DNA of 64,000 bases from Candidatus Dormiibacterota bacterium (GCA_003162415.1 PMOL01000011.1:1-64000); one strand, 5' to 3'; counted from the stretch's first letter, positions 35,495-45,359 are shown. The notes: generated by a model from the sequence alone, not told the origin. A program made the numbers and translations.

Positions 35495-37093
35495 CTACGT
35501 AACTAGTCCGAGGTCGACAGCCCAGTAAGGGTTCACGATCGCGTGCACTGACTTCGCTGTGACTAGCGCCTTCCCTGCCGCAAAGATGAAAACGAAGATC
35601 GCTTTAGCATTTATCGCTGTGCCGAGCGCTTGGTAGTCGGAGGCTCGTGCAGCCGGTGTCACGGCACTGCTGGCGGCCTGGAACTGCGCATCGGCGCTCG
35701 GATCCGTCCCAGTCATCCAGTCAAAGTATAGCGACTGGTAGCTACCGGGTCCGAACCCGAGAAAGTCAGAGGGGTCCGGGTAGTCGGCTGGATTCGCGAC
35801 CGACAACCATATCTGCGACTTACCAATGGCTATTTTGTTAGGGTAGAGAGTCGCGAGCGGAGCGCCATTCAGCTTAACGGTTATGCCGATCTGCTGAAGA
35901 TCACTTTGAATCTTTTCCGCGAATGGCGCTGCGCAGAGGCCATCAGTGCAGAAGTCGTTGAAGTAGTCGATCGTCACAGTAGGGTTCGTGACTCCCACCA
36001 TCGCCAAGTCTGCCTTGGCCTTCGAGAGATCCTGCTGCACCGCATTACTCGCAGGAAGCGAACCCAGGATGCCTTGGGGAACGAAGCCAGTTGCCTCAAT
36101 GGATCCCTTTCCAGCTAGCTTTACTATCCCGGCGTAGTCGAGCGCGTACTTGATGGCTTCTCTGAAATTTGGATTGGCGGTCAATGGCGACACCGCTGGG
36201 TTGTTGTTCATACCCAGGAAGGTCTGGTCGTCCGATTGGGCTGGAAAGACATTGACATCTGCAGTGTTCAACGCTGTAGCGTCGACTGCCGAGATATCAA
36301 TCGCCAACTGAGCCTGCCCATCCTGGACATCCAGACGCTGGGTCGCTGAGGGCGCGTTGCGGACGTATACCGTGTCAAATGTCGGCTTCGGTCCCCAGTA
36401 TTTGGGGTTTGCCTTGAGTATGACTTCGGTGGTCCGGTCCACGTACTGGAGCACGTACGGCCCGCTGCCAGCGGCGGATGGACCATTCAGATACGAGTTT
36501 GCCTTGTCGTTACCGTTCGTCGTGCCTCCATGTTGCTCCACCAGCGTGGAGTCCAGGACTCCGGTGTTGTTTGAGGTCATCTTGACGGGAATTGCGGGGT
36601 CTGGCTTTGCGGACGACACAATTACGGTGTAAGGACCAGCTGCAGTGACAGTCAGGGTCTGCATGGTTATGGCCGCCGCGCCAGGACTCCCTCCCGAGAT
36701 TCCCACATTCTTATCGCGAGTGAGTGACCAGACGACGTCCGCGGACGTCAAGGGGTCTCCGTTCGCAAACTTCACGCCGTGGCGCAACTGGAACGTATAC
36801 TGAGTGCCAGCAGCATTCGGCGAATATGACGTTGCCAAGTCTGGATATGGCTTCGACAGGTCGCTTGGATTGATCATCAACAGCGAGTCGTATATGGCGT
36901 GATCGACCATGATCGTTGTCGGACTGGCTGCCCGAGCGGGGTCGAAGGAGTCGATGGCAAAGGTAGTCTCGGCGACAAGGGTCTTCCCACCGGTCGACTG
37001 GGCAGGTTGACTACCACAGCCGGCAATGATCGCGATTAGTCCCAGCATGGTCACAGAAGCCGCCAGTCTGTGAACGCCAGTTGTAGGCGACAT
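35495..37093 (-). CDS. Oligopeptide-type ABC substrate-binding lipoprotein
   Basis: 532 residues from ATG 37093 (GGAGG upstream). Lipoprotein signal peptide with hydrophobic core and lipobox IAGC, Cys26. Family-5 binding protein features: AETTFAIDSFDPARAASPTT, YTFQLRHGVKFANGDPLTSADVVWSL, NPNFREAIKYALDYAGI. A short loop with DFCTDGLCAAP holds two Cys. First gene of the five-gene importer. Such proteins bind peptides, nickel or, in catabolic loci, sugars and aromatic acids; the substrate is likely what the nearby enzymes degrade. Confidence 0.92.
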   Translation of the reverse strand: MSPTTGVHRLAASVTMLGLIAIIAGCGSQPAQSTGGKTLVAETTFAIDSFDPARAASPTTIMVDHAIYDSLLMINPSDLSKPYPDLATSYSPNAAGTQYTFQLRHGVKFANGDPLTSADVVWSLTRDKNVGISGGSPGAAAITMQTLTVTAAGPYTVIVSSAKPDPAIPVKMTSNNTGVLDSTLVEQHGGTTNGNDKANSYLNGPSAAGSGPYVLQYVDRTTEVILKANPKYWGPKPTFDTVYVRNAPSATQRLDVQDGQAQLAIDISAVDATALNTADVNVFPAQSDDQTFLGMNNNPAVSPLTANPNFREAIKYALDYAGIVKLAGKGSIEATGFVPQGILGSLPASNAVQQDLSKAKADLAMVGVTNPTVTIDYFNDFCTDGLCAAPFAEKIQSDLQQIGITVKLNGAPLATLYPNKIAIGKSQIWLSVANPADYPDPSDFLGFGPGSYQSLYFDWMTGTDPSADAQFQAASSAVTPAARASDYQALGTAINAKAIFVFIFAAGKALVTAKSVHAIVNPYWAVDLGLVT

Positions 37094-37611
37094 GTCAGCC
37101 TCCAATCTGCCTATTCCAAAATATTCGCGAGCATAGCTCGCAGACAAGCGCCACGCAAGCTGCACCCGTGGTGTGGCCAGTGGGACGTTGGCATCAATCA
37201 CTGAGTCCGCCGCCAGCTGCTTGTGAGGGAACGCCGATCCTCCCGGTCGAACGAGTCGCTAGTCACCATTGCGAAACCCCGCTACGCCGGAATTCGACTC
37301 CACGCCTAGCCTCCCCGCGAGCCACCTCGAGGACGAATGAGTCGCAGCCGAAAGCCGCTTGTCAGCAACCCGATGTGACCGCGTCTCCAGTCGCCGAAAC
37401 AGCCGAGCGCAGGCAAGAACCTGAGGGATTCCGGATTTCTCGACCAAGCTCCCCTGGACATCGTGCCTCAGACAACTCGCAGCGTCCCAACAGGCCCCAT
37501 TCGACCCGGGATCCTAGATCAATCAATTGGGTTGTCGGGATCCTCAGAGTTGCGTCGTCCGGAGTGGCCAATGCACCCTCTTCCGGGCCTGAACCCATGC
37601 GATGGTCGGGC
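37094..37611. other. Intergenic, promoter region of ABC operon
   Basis: About 520 bp. Close to the binding-protein start is a short inverted repeat GCGAGC-ATA-GCTCGC (37127-37141), a possible operator. No gene recognised in the rest. Confidence 0.4.
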
Positions 37612-38403
37612 CTACACCTCTCCGGCCTTTATACTAGCCATTAGGTCCGAAAGCCGCACGCGCAAGAGACTGGTGTCGATCCCAACTACTATTAGGCGCG
37701 CATTCCGTTCGCGTAGTTCAACTGTGGATAGCGCTGCCGCCGCATCGTTGGCGATAGTCCCGAAAGGCATGCCCCCGCGTTCGCACGCGTTGATGATCCG
37801 ATCGATTGCATTCCTGACCACCGGATTCCCACCTTTCGTACCAAGGAGGCCTAGTGATGACGACAGGTCAATCGGCCCAATAAAAGCAAAGTCTAGACCC
37901 TTCATCGCAACGATCGCGTCGATCGCGCCGAGTGCTTCCTTATTCTCGATAAGCACGCCCACGACCTGTTCTCGATTCAGCTCATCCGTGAGCTCCTTTA
38001 TCGTCGATTTACCATGCCCCCCAAATTCCGCAGCGCGTGTGCTAGGAGCCACTCCGCGGTCGCCCATCGGGGGAAAGCGAGCCGCTGTCAACACTTGTTC
38101 GACGTCTTCTTGGCTACGCACTCCGGGCACCAAGATGCCCTCAGCCCCCATATCAAGCAAACGAAAAATATATTCGAGCTGGATACCCGGAGTTCGAACT
38201 AAGACGCCGAGCTGCTGTGCCATCGCTACTCGGACAAGCCCCAATACGGTCTCGATGCCCATAGGGGTATGTTCCAAGTCAAATAGCACAAAATCATAAC
38301 CAGCGCCACCGATAAGTTCTATGACCGTCGGATCCGCGGACTTCACGAGGATTCCAAAGCCTGGCTTGTCGCCTTCCAGCAGCTCGCGGAGGAGATTCCT
38401 CAT
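37612..38403 (-). CDS. HpcH/HpaI-family aldolase
   Basis: About 263 residues from ATG 38403; in-frame GTGs at 38415 and 38418 are alternatives. TIM-barrel class II pyruvate aldolase: GFGILVKSADPTVIELIGGAGYDFVLFDLEHTP, the metal Glu in GAEGILVPGVRS, and FAIGPIDLS-like FAFIGPIDLSSSLG with the metal Asp. Family members split 2-keto-4-hydroxy acids to pyruvate plus an aldehyde. Placed beside an importer and a cupin; suits breakdown of a sugar acid or aromatic-derived keto acid. Confidence 0.9.
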   Translation of the reverse strand: MRNLLRELLEGDKPGFGILVKSADPTVIELIGGAGYDFVLFDLEHTPMGIETVLGLVRVAMAQQLGVLVRTPGIQLEYIFRLLDMGAEGILVPGVRSQEDVEQVLTAARFPPMGDRGVAPSTRAAEFGGHGKSTIKELTDELNREQVVGVLIENKEALGAIDAIVAMKGLDFAFIGPIDLSSSLGLLGTKGGNPVVRNAIDRIINACERGGMPFGTIANDAAAALSTVELRERNARLIVVGIDTSLLRVRLSDLMASIKAGEV

Positions 38404-38464
38404 TTCTGTCGGCACCACGGGAGCACCGCGTCAAGCGCTGATGCAGGCCTGGCCTCGTTGCCGC

Positions 38465-39382
38465 TCAACTAGGATCTCCCAGACCCGGATAGTCGCTCGC
38501 GTTGAGTACCCAACCTGGCATCCGAGACCAATCGCTCCGCCCAGGACAGAACACATCTATTAATAGATTCGCCCCTGAGCCGACGGCTTGGGACGTGTGT
38601 ATCACGTGCGGCGGAATCACCGTGAAAGACGGGCTGCCACACCGTATGTGTTGGTCGGGCAACCACTCATTCATATTCGGGATCCAGGGCCAGCGAAGAT
38701 GATGCACAAACTCACCGCCTATCGCTAGCGAGCCCTGTTCGAAGTCCGGGTGACTATGTGGAGCTAACTTGGTCACGTCGCGAGGGCCGTCCCACGGATA
38801 GGAGTATGCCAACATGATCGTTGTACTGCGCCAAATTCGCCCAAGCCGACCTGGCTCCGGGGGGACGTCAAAACTGTACACGCGCACCCGTTGGCCATCC
38901 GGCGGCTCTGGCCACTCACCCATCTCTGCGACACTTGGGTGAGGCTCGGCATACGAGCCGGCATTCACGCATTTGGCTGCAAGATCCGTCGATTGAGCGC
39001 TAAATAGCCTAATGATGCCTCCGGATGACCCCACCCGCACTGTGCTCTCCCCGGGAGGCACGAAAGCCACGGAGTATCCCGGGACATGCATCGTAGTTCC
39101 ACGCGCCACCACATCGGCCTCCAGCCCTCTCTCTGGTAGGACGATTGCATACTCATCTGGCTGAGCTTTACGCGTGAGTTCAGCGCCGGCCTCAGCAAGC
39201 GAGTACGCCACAATGAAGTTCTGGCCACGACAGTACCAGGTCTTCGAACCCAACGGATCCAGGTCTGGGGACAAGTCGCCAAACTCAAAACTCTCGGCTC
39301 GCGCGAATCGCTCTGGAAGGATCGTGGGGCCTGTGGACAAACTCGCCATGGCCGCCCGAGGATCGCTTGCATCATAAGCCAC
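38465..39382 (-). CDS. Cupin-fold protein
   Basis: 305 residues from GTG 39382, eight bases after GGAGGAAG. Two cupin-like halves: the first about 70-130 (AIVLPERGLEADVVARGTTMHVPGYSVAFVPPGES), the second about 195-290 with KLAPHSHPDFEQGSLAIGGEFVHHLRWPW and FTVIPPHVIHTSQAV, supplying His and Glu metal ligands only in the second half. A bicupin isomerase or dioxygenase is possible; I do not recognise a named enzyme. 62 bp downstream is the aldolase, so they likely share an operon. Confidence 0.7.
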   Translation of the reverse strand: MAYDASDPRAAMASLSTGPTILPERFARAESFEFGDLSPDLDPLGSKTWYCRGQNFIVAYSLAEAGAELTRKAQPDEYAIVLPERGLEADVVARGTTMHVPGYSVAFVPPGESTVRVGSSGGIIRLFSAQSTDLAAKCVNAGSYAEPHPSVAEMGEWPEPPDGQRVRVYSFDVPPEPGRLGRIWRSTTIMLAYSYPWDGPRDVTKLAPHSHPDFEQGSLAIGGEFVHHLRWPWIPNMNEWLPDQHIRCGSPSFTVIPPHVIHTSQAVGSGANLLIDVFCPGRSDWSRMPGWVLNASDYPGLGDPS

Positions 39383-39544
39383 CGCTACTTCCTCCAAGGA
39401 CTTTTCGCAGCCGCCCGCCTGTGCGGCTCACATTACGTTACCAATTCTTTTTGCCGCGCGGAACCGTGTACATCGCCGGATGAGACGGCCCCCTTCGCTC
39501 CATCACCTTTGACTCGGTCGTCGTCGAATGTCGTTGACTCCATC

Positions 39545-40357
39545 TCAATAGATGACCTGTGGGTTGGCACCACCGTCAACGGCGATCGCTTGACCGGTTA
39601 TCGCCCCGGCCAACGACGAAGCCAAGAAGACGACCAGCGCGGCCACATCTGCCGGTTCCACGACTCTTCCAATCGGCACACCCGCGGTCAATTCAGCTTC
39701 AGCTTCAGCAACCGTGACGCCCCGTTTCGCGGCCCGGGCGTTCACCAACTTGGGAAACCGGTCGGTCTTGACCATGCCAGGGTGAACGACATTAACTAGG
39801 ACACGATCCTTCGCCATCTCATTGCTAAGGTGTTTGGCAAAATTTGCGAGTGACGCATTACCCAAGCCAGCGACCAGCGACGGCCGATTCGGCCCGCTGA
39901 GCGTCGTTCGTGCAGCATTACCGCCAATGCAGATGATTCTGCCACCGTCGACGCGCCGCATGTACTTTAGGGCGGTTCGCGAGCAGCGGATACTCGGAAG
40001 CAACTTTCCCTGCAGTCGTGCCTGAAGCTGTTCGTCAGTGACGCGCTCGAGCTCATCAGGGACTCCCGCCACGTTATCAGAGGCGTTGTTTACCAGGATG
40101 TCAAGTCTTCCGAATGCCCTAGCAACCTCATCTACGACTCTGTCGCAGCTAGCTGCGTCGGTCAGGTCCGCAACCACGCTGTGGCATTCGACTCCCAGCC
40201 CCCGGATCTCGTCGGCCGTGGCATCGAGGTGCGCCTTATCCCGCGCACAAATTCCGACGTTCGCTCCTTCCGCGGCGAGCTTGAGAGCAATTTGCCGACC
40301 GATACCTCGGCTGCCACCGGTTACAAGCGCCGCCTTACCTCTAATTCCGAGATCCAA
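39545..40357 (-). CDS. SDR-family protein lacking the usual Tyr-x-x-x-Lys
   Basis: 270 residues from TTG 40357, chosen because GGAGG is five bases upstream; the frame upstream is not conserved. TGGSRGIG and ARDKAHLD at the cofactor site, NNAS instead of NNAG, GGNAAR near the usual Ser. Where YxxxK is expected it reads PSLVAGLGNASLANFAKHL, so the catalytic Tyr is absent though a Lys is near. The end GQAIAVDGGANPQ is normal. Some SDR subgroups with GNASL-type sequences occur; the reaction is uncertain. Confidence 0.8.
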   Translation of the reverse strand: MDLGIRGKAALVTGGSRGIGRQIALKLAAEGANVGICARDKAHLDATADEIRGLGVECHSVVADLTDAASCDRVVDEVARAFGRLDILVNNASDNVAGVPDELERVTDEQLQARLQGKLLPSIRCSRTALKYMRRVDGGRIICIGGNAARTTLSGPNRPSLVAGLGNASLANFAKHLSNEMAKDRVLVNVVHPGMVKTDRFPKLVNARAAKRGVTVAEAEAELTAGVPIGRVVEPADVAALVVFLASSLAGAITGQAIAVDGGANPQVIY

Positions 40358-40779
40358 AGTATCCTCCAGAGGCAGTCGAGCCACACCTCTCGCATGACCG
40401 CGAACCGCGGCGGCATTTATTGCTTCGAACCCTGCGCCGCATGGGCGCCAGAGCCGAAGTGACGAGCGAGGGTTCGCAAGATGCACACGCGGAGTTCGCT
40501 CTTGCGGTGGTCGAGGCGGATCGTCTAACGCGACGTGTCTCCGTTTGCGCGACCCATACACTCGCCCGCTGTGTCGCGAGTCCCACAGTCACGTGCGCCC
40601 GTGCAGGAGATCCGGCCGGTCTCGATAATGGCTCAATTCAGACTCAACGCAGGCAAGCCGCGCGCTCAGGCGCAACCCCATGCTTCCCATGAGCAGCCAC
40701 ACCCCAGTCTCAGGGCCGGGTGTGTTTCGCCGGCACCATTTACAGTTGACGGCCCCGACGAATGGTCTCACGTACCGCG
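40358..40779. other. Intergenic, no gene recognised
   Basis: About 420 bp between the SDR start and the end of the next cupin gene. Only short frames without resemblance. Confidence 0.35.
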
Positions 40780-41148
40780 TCACGGGCGGACTGGGACCGC
40801 CGACGGGGCGCCAATCTCGGGAAGCGGAGACATGATAGACAAGTGCAGCGACGGCTCCGTTCCTCGATTCGTCGTCCAGTGCGGTTCACCAGCCGGTATC
40901 ACTACTAAGGTTCCTGCCTCGGCGTCATATGTCTCGCCTGCGATCTCGGCCGTGACCGTGCCGTTCAGTACATAGATCAGTTGATCGCCTTTGTGCACGT
41001 GTAAGCGGTCGGGCGAGCCGGCGCCCGGAGGGAACTTGACGACGCTCACGCGGCATGTCGTCGCACCCGAGTCGCGATCGAGCAGGCGTTGCACCAGGTA
41101 CGTGGTGCTGTCGAGCGTTTCGCGGTCAACTGTTCTCGTAAATCCCAT
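40780..41148 (-). CDS. Small cupin-domain protein
   Basis: 122 residues from ATG 41148 (GGAGGG upstream). Single cupin_2 domain: LHVHKGDQLIYVLNGTVTAEIAGETYDAEAGTLVVIPAGEPHWTTNRG, with two His, one Gln in place of the usual Glu, and a later His. The related protein at 48185-48544 has a similar N-terminus (a TVDRETLDSTTYLVQRLLDRDSGATTC-like start), so they are paralogues at both ends of this cluster. Sensor or isomerase role unknown. Confidence 0.8.
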   Translation of the reverse strand: MGFTRTVDRETLDSTTYLVQRLLDRDSGATTCRVSVVKFPPGAGSPDRLHVHKGDQLIYVLNGTVTAEIAGETYDAEAGTLVVIPAGEPHWTTNRGTEPSLHLSIMSPLPEIGAPSAVPVRP

Positions 41149-41262
41149 TAGACGACCCTCCACACAAGTGCACGCTCTGGTCTCGAATCCGTTGGGCCAG
41201 CACCAAGCAACGCCACCGCCAGTGGACGTATCACTGACCGCACGTTGGGCGGCGCTGCACGG

Positions 41263-42195
41263 CTAGGCGCTCCCCGCGTGTTCAAGAAATTGAATCTCGA
41301 AAGCCATTGGCCTATCAAAGGGTCGTACGTAAAAAGAGTGCAACTCGGGACGCGCATCGTCGATGTCGATGTTGTCCGGAATGCCGTACTTCTCTGCGTA
41401 CGTCTTCACCCGCTCGAGATAGGAAGTGAACTGTTCTAGGGAGCTGCACGAGATGCCAACGTGACTCCCGCCCCGGCCCGGCTTCACCGTCCCGGGCTCA
41501 TCCTTTCCGATGAACACAACATACGATGCCCCAAGATCCCACTTCTCCAAGCCTGACCGTTTATGGACAAGCAATAGATTGGATGGCTTTGATGCGTCTT
41601 GCGCGAAATCGAGACATCCAATGAAGAAGTCGATTACTCGCTGGCGGCTCTCCCCCTGCAACATTTCAGGCAAGACGGGGAATGCGGCGTGGTTTAAGGC
41701 AAGCTCCGGAGATTGATCCCCTAATGGTCCCCTCCCTCCTTCGTGATACTGCACTTCGATCGAGATGGGAGCATCAAACGGCTTCACATAGAATCCGTGC
41801 AACTGAGGCGCGTCCGTCTGCTGAAACCGCTCAACGTCAATATTGTCCGAGATGCCATACTTAGCGAGATACGTCTTGGTTCGCTCGAGGTAAGAGTTGA
41901 ACTGGTCGAGAGAGCCGCATGTGATGCCAAAGTGGCTTCCGCCACGACCTGGCTTGACGATATCCGGATCGTCTTTTCCTATGAATACAACGTAGGATGA
42001 ACCAAAGTCCCACTTGGCTGAGTCGCCGAGCCTGCGCTCCATCGAAAGATTTGTGGGCTTTAGGGTTGGGCCTTGCGTGAAGTCGATGCAGCCGACAAAG
42101 AAGTCGAGTATCCGCTGACGTCCTTCCTCGTCTAGCTCACCATGAGACAGCGGGAAAGCGACGTGATTTAGTGAGATCTCCTGGAACTCGGTCAT
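41263..42195 (-). CDS. Tandem-repeat VOC-like protein
   Basis: 310 residues from ATG 42195 (AGGAGAG upstream). Two halves are clear internal duplicates: LNHVAFPLSHGELDEEGRQRILDFFVGCIDF and LNHAAFPVLPEMLQGESRQRVIDFFIGCLDF; VVFIGKDDPDIVKPGRGGSHFGI and VVFIGKDEPGTVKPGRGGSHVGI; FYVKPFDAPISIEVQY and FYVRPFDRPMAFEIQF. The His near each start, the GSHxGI His and the Glu of each last strand fit VOC (glyoxalase/extradiol dioxygenase) metal sites, one per half. Enzyme activity unknown. Confidence 0.72.
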   Translation of the reverse strand: MTEFQEISLNHVAFPLSHGELDEEGRQRILDFFVGCIDFTQGPTLKPTNLSMERRLGDSAKWDFGSSYVVFIGKDDPDIVKPGRGGSHFGITCGSLDQFNSYLERTKTYLAKYGISDNIDVERFQQTDAPQLHGFYVKPFDAPISIEVQYHEGGRGPLGDQSPELALNHAAFPVLPEMLQGESRQRVIDFFIGCLDFAQDASKPSNLLLVHKRSGLEKWDLGASYVVFIGKDEPGTVKPGRGGSHVGISCSSLEQFTSYLERVKTYAEKYGIPDNIDIDDARPELHSFYVRPFDRPMAFEIQFLEHAGSA

Positions 42196-42856
42196 TCTTG
42201 ATTGCTCTCCTACCACTACGCCCCCGTCTGTCGCCGTGCGTTGACCTGAAGGGCGATCATGTCAACGCCACCGTAGGGCCTCGGCCACCTACTGTCAACG
42301 TAGGCCCTGCTGTCCCGCTTCGCACAGACCGCCGCCCGCCTATGTTGGTGAATGGCGGCCGCCTGGGCGGACATCGCGCTGGACGGGACGATGCCATCAG
42401 GATTCGGATCGTACCTCCGGCTGTTGGGGAGAAGCAGGTTCGTGATCGTGAACCAAAGCGATGTGCCACCCTCGTCGGCAGGGGACACGGCGCTGCTGTC
42501 GGACGCCGGAGTCGCCCGCTCCGCTTCGGCGTCGCCAAGGTAGTGGCTCGCGCTGGCATCGATCCCCATCCAACTTCCCAGGCTGAGCCTCGCGTGTGGA
42601 AACCGCCGGCTAATCCTGGGATGAGGAGACCGAACCTGCGCGTCACGCTTCGCATCTCGGCATCCGATTCGTGGGTCGTCCGGCACCGCGGGAGTCAGGA
42701 ACTCATCCCATCTGGCCAGATGACGGTCGCGTCAGGGTGCATGAAAGGGATACGCCGCGACGCATTAGTCGTAATGCCCCCGGAAACGTGCGATGTCGCC
42801 GTAGCATGTGTGGATCTCGGACGCCGCCGAGATCACACTGATTCAGGAGAGCCTAA
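42196..42856. other. Long intergenic region, promoter side of two divergent genes
   Basis: About 660 bp between the tandem-VOC gene (minus) and acyl-CoA dehydrogenase (plus). Long frames occur on both strands but none has family resemblance or a ribosome site. The right end holds the inverted repeat at 42813-42834. Confidence 0.35.
42813..42834. promoter_or_regulatory. Inverted repeat upstream of acyl-CoA dehydrogenase
   Basis: GATCTCGG, six-base spacer, CCGAGATC; the right arm ends 22 bp before the GTG at 42857. Position suggests an operator, perhaps for a TetR-type regulator. Confidence 0.55.
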
Positions 42857-44023
42857 GTGGTCACGGACCTTGCCAGCGAGCACCTCGCATTTCGTAAGGT
42901 GCTCAGGTCGTTCGCAGAGAAAGAGATACGGCCTAGGGCAGCCCAAGCCGATCAAAGCGGAACATACCCCGAGGACATGTTCAATGCGATGCGCACAGCG
43001 GGATTGCTCGGACTGTGCATCCCACAGGAGCTTGGGGGGAGTGGGGGCGGAATGACGGCGTTATGCCTGGCGATTGAAGAGGTCTGTCGCTACTGCAACA
43101 GCGCCGGCCTCATGTTGCTGTTGACACGGCTAGCTACCGGCCCGTTGCTCCTATCTTCGAACCACACCCTCCGAGATCAATATCTTCCGGAGGTAGCTTC
43201 GGGCCGCTTACGCGGGTCCTTCTGCCTCACCGAGCTGCATGCTGGATCCGATGTAAATCAGATCGCTACCAGCGCCCGCCCGCACGGCCACGGCTTCGTG
43301 CTCAACGGCACCAAGGCCTACATCTCAGGGGCTACCGTTGCAGATTTTTTTATCGTCTGGGCGAAGACGCAGACTGCAGCGGGCGCTGACGAAATGGCAG
43401 CATTTCTCGTAGATCGCGACACCGAAGGTTTGGCCCTCGGACACATAGACGAGAAGATGGGGGTGCGTGCCGTGCCGACGGCTGAGGTCGTGCTGAGCGA
43501 TTGCTATGTTCCATCCGACCACCGCATCTCGGACTCTGAGGGCGGAATGAGGCACCTGATGGCGTCTCTCAACTCTGCACGCCCAGGCGTCGCGGCTCGA
43601 GGACTAGGGCTGGCCGAGGGTGCACTGGCATACGCGTGCGAGTATGCGCGGAATCGAACAGCCTTCGGCACAGCGGTAATCGACATCCCAGCGGTTCAGC
43701 AGATGATCGCCGATATTACGATCGGGATTGAGGCGGCGCGGGGACTGGTGCATCGAGCGGCCCAAATGGTTGACCGCGGAGAGTACGGCTTAGAGGCGGC
43801 AGGGATGATGGCAATCGCCAAGTGTTTCGCTACCGACCTCGCCGTGCGCGCCTCCTCTGACTGCCTTCAGATCCTAGGCGCAGCAGGATACATGAGCGAC
43901 CACCCGATGGAGCGTTTCTATCGGGACGCGAAACAGCTGCAGATTGTCGAGGGTACGAATCAGATTCAGCGCGTCATCATCGCCCGCGCCGTCAGAGACG
44001 GGCGTCTAACCTTTGCGGACTGA
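42857..44023 (+). CDS. Acyl-CoA dehydrogenase
   Basis: 388 residues from GTG 42857 (AGGAGAG upstream). N-terminal helical domain (FRKVLRSFAEKEIRPRAAQADQSG), FAD region FCLTELHAGSDVNQIATSA with NGTKAYISGA, and the end LQILGAAGYMSDHPMERFYRDAKQLQIVEGTNQIQRVIIAR, where the catalytic Glu is in the VEGTNQ motif. Oxidises an acyl-CoA to the 2-enoyl-CoA. With the 2-oxoacid dehydrogenase genes beside it on the other strand, the likely substrate is a short or branched acyl-CoA produced by E1/E2. Confidence 0.93.
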   Translation: MVTDLASEHLAFRKVLRSFAEKEIRPRAAQADQSGTYPEDMFNAMRTAGLLGLCIPQELGGSGGGMTALCLAIEEVCRYCNSAGLMLLLTRLATGPLLLSSNHTLRDQYLPEVASGRLRGSFCLTELHAGSDVNQIATSARPHGHGFVLNGTKAYISGATVADFFIVWAKTQTAAGADEMAAFLVDRDTEGLALGHIDEKMGVRAVPTAEVVLSDCYVPSDHRISDSEGGMRHLMASLNSARPGVAARGLGLAEGALAYACEYARNRTAFGTAVIDIPAVQQMIADITIGIEAARGLVHRAAQMVDRGEYGLEAAGMMAIAKCFATDLAVRASSDCLQILGAAGYMSDHPMERFYRDAKQLQIVEGTNQIQRVIIARAVRDGRLTFAD

Positions 44024-44255
44024 GACGGTGGGCTTGGCCACGGCTTACGACCACGCCCTCGTTCGAGGCGGTGCGGGCTACCTTGGTTAACCGGGTGACT
44101 CGCACGAACCCCGTTCACAGAATCCTTCTCGCACCTAACGGATCCTCGCCTTCACATGTGATCACCTTCCCGTCCCTGGCCAAGCCACGGCCAGGTTGCG
44201 CGCCAATCCCTCGAGGCCGTAGGGCGCTAGCGCGGCTCGGGTGCAGCCGTCTCAG

Positions 44256-45359
44256 TCATCCATTGTCCTCTTCACCTTTTACCTGACGGCGCTGACGCCG
44301 TACCCTCGTCGAAAGACTCGCCGCTGTGTGTTCGAAAATGTCGCCCGGGCCTGGGCGCGGGACCGCCACGGCACGTAGGTACGCGGACTCCAACTCCGAT
44401 GCAATCCCTTTCATCGTGCGTATTTCGATGTCGGTGGACCATGCTCCTACCCCAGTTGCGTACTTGCGTAGGCGCTCGATTGGATCACGCGCAACCGCGG
44501 CAGTCACCTCCACCTCGTCGCGGTAGTCCTTCGGATTGTCGGATGTGTTGTGAAAGCCAACTCGATACGTTCGAGCCTCGATGAGTGTTGGTCCACCCCC
44601 AGCTAGTGCCCTCATGACAGCCCACTGTGTTGCTGCATAAACCGCGAACAGGTCATTTCCATCGACCGTGAAGCCGGGAAACCCGTATCCCGCGGCTCGA
44701 ACAGCGAGGTTCGTAACCGCAGCCTGCTTTGCGACCGGAGTCGAGATCGCAAACTGATTGTTTATCAGGACAAAGATCAGCGGAACGCTTTGCACACCAG
44801 CCAGGTTCATGGCTTCATGGAAGTCACCTTCCGACGACGCGCCGTCGCCGAAGTAGACTAGGACAACGCCCGCCACATGACGCAGCTTAAGCGCCCACGC
44901 AAGCCCTACAGCGTGAGGAAGTTGGCTTGCGATCGACTGGTTCCGTGGCAACAGTCGCACGTTATCTGGAATTCGGCTGAAGTTGATCTTCCCCATGTAT
45001 CCCGCGAGCAAGCGGTCAAGCGGTAGTCCGTGTCGGATCATTGCTGGCTGTTCACGCGAAGCTGGCACCATCCAGTCTCTCGCAGGATCCAGGGCGAGGG
45101 CGGAACCGACTACAGTCGCCTCTTGGCCGTGTACCGGGCTATACGTGCCGGCGCGCCCCAGTCTTTGCAGCTTAGTCACGCGGTCGTCGATGGCGCGCGA
45201 AAGAAGCATCAGTCGCATGGCCTGTCCGATCTGATCCGGAGTTAGCAGTTCTGCGAATCCATCGGCAAGTGAACCGCGATCGTCGAGGAGACTGATGACA
45301 TTCGTCTCAGTTTTTGGAAGGCGGTCAAGATCGGCGAGCCCCGTATCAGCCGCTGGCAT
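44256..45359 (-). CDS. 2-oxoacid dehydrogenase E1 component, alpha subunit
   Basis: 367 residues. Thiamine-diphosphate motif GDGASSEGDFHEAMNLAGVQ... ending NNQFAIS (about 171-205), TYSPVHGQEATVVG and the phosphorylation-loop-type segment YRVGFHNTSDNPKDYRDEVEV. Closest in pattern to branched-chain or acetoin-type E1-alpha. Its start overlaps the E1-beta stop by 14 bases, so beta is translated before alpha, the reverse of the common order. Confidence 0.92.
   Translation of the reverse strand: MPAADTGLADLDRLPKTETNVISLLDDRGSLADGFAELLTPDQIGQAMRLMLLSRAIDDRVTKLQRLGRAGTYSPVHGQEATVVGSALALDPARDWMVPASREQPAMIRHGLPLDRLLAGYMGKINFSRIPDNVRLLPRNQSIASQLPHAVGLAWALKLRHVAGVVLVYFGDGASSEGDFHEAMNLAGVQSVPLIFVLINNQFAISTPVAKQAAVTNLAVRAAGYGFPGFTVDGNDLFAVYAATQWAVMRALAGGGPTLIEARTYRVGFHNTSDNPKDYRDEVEVTAAVARDPIERLRKYATGVGAWSTDIEIRTMKGIASELESAYLRAVAVPRPGPGDIFEHTAASLSTRVRRQRRQVKGEEDNG

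Noticed and set aside
42216..42686. Long minus-strand frame between VOC and acyl-CoA dehydrogenase genes
   Set aside because: No family resemblance or ribosome site, and competing frames of similar length occur on both strands.
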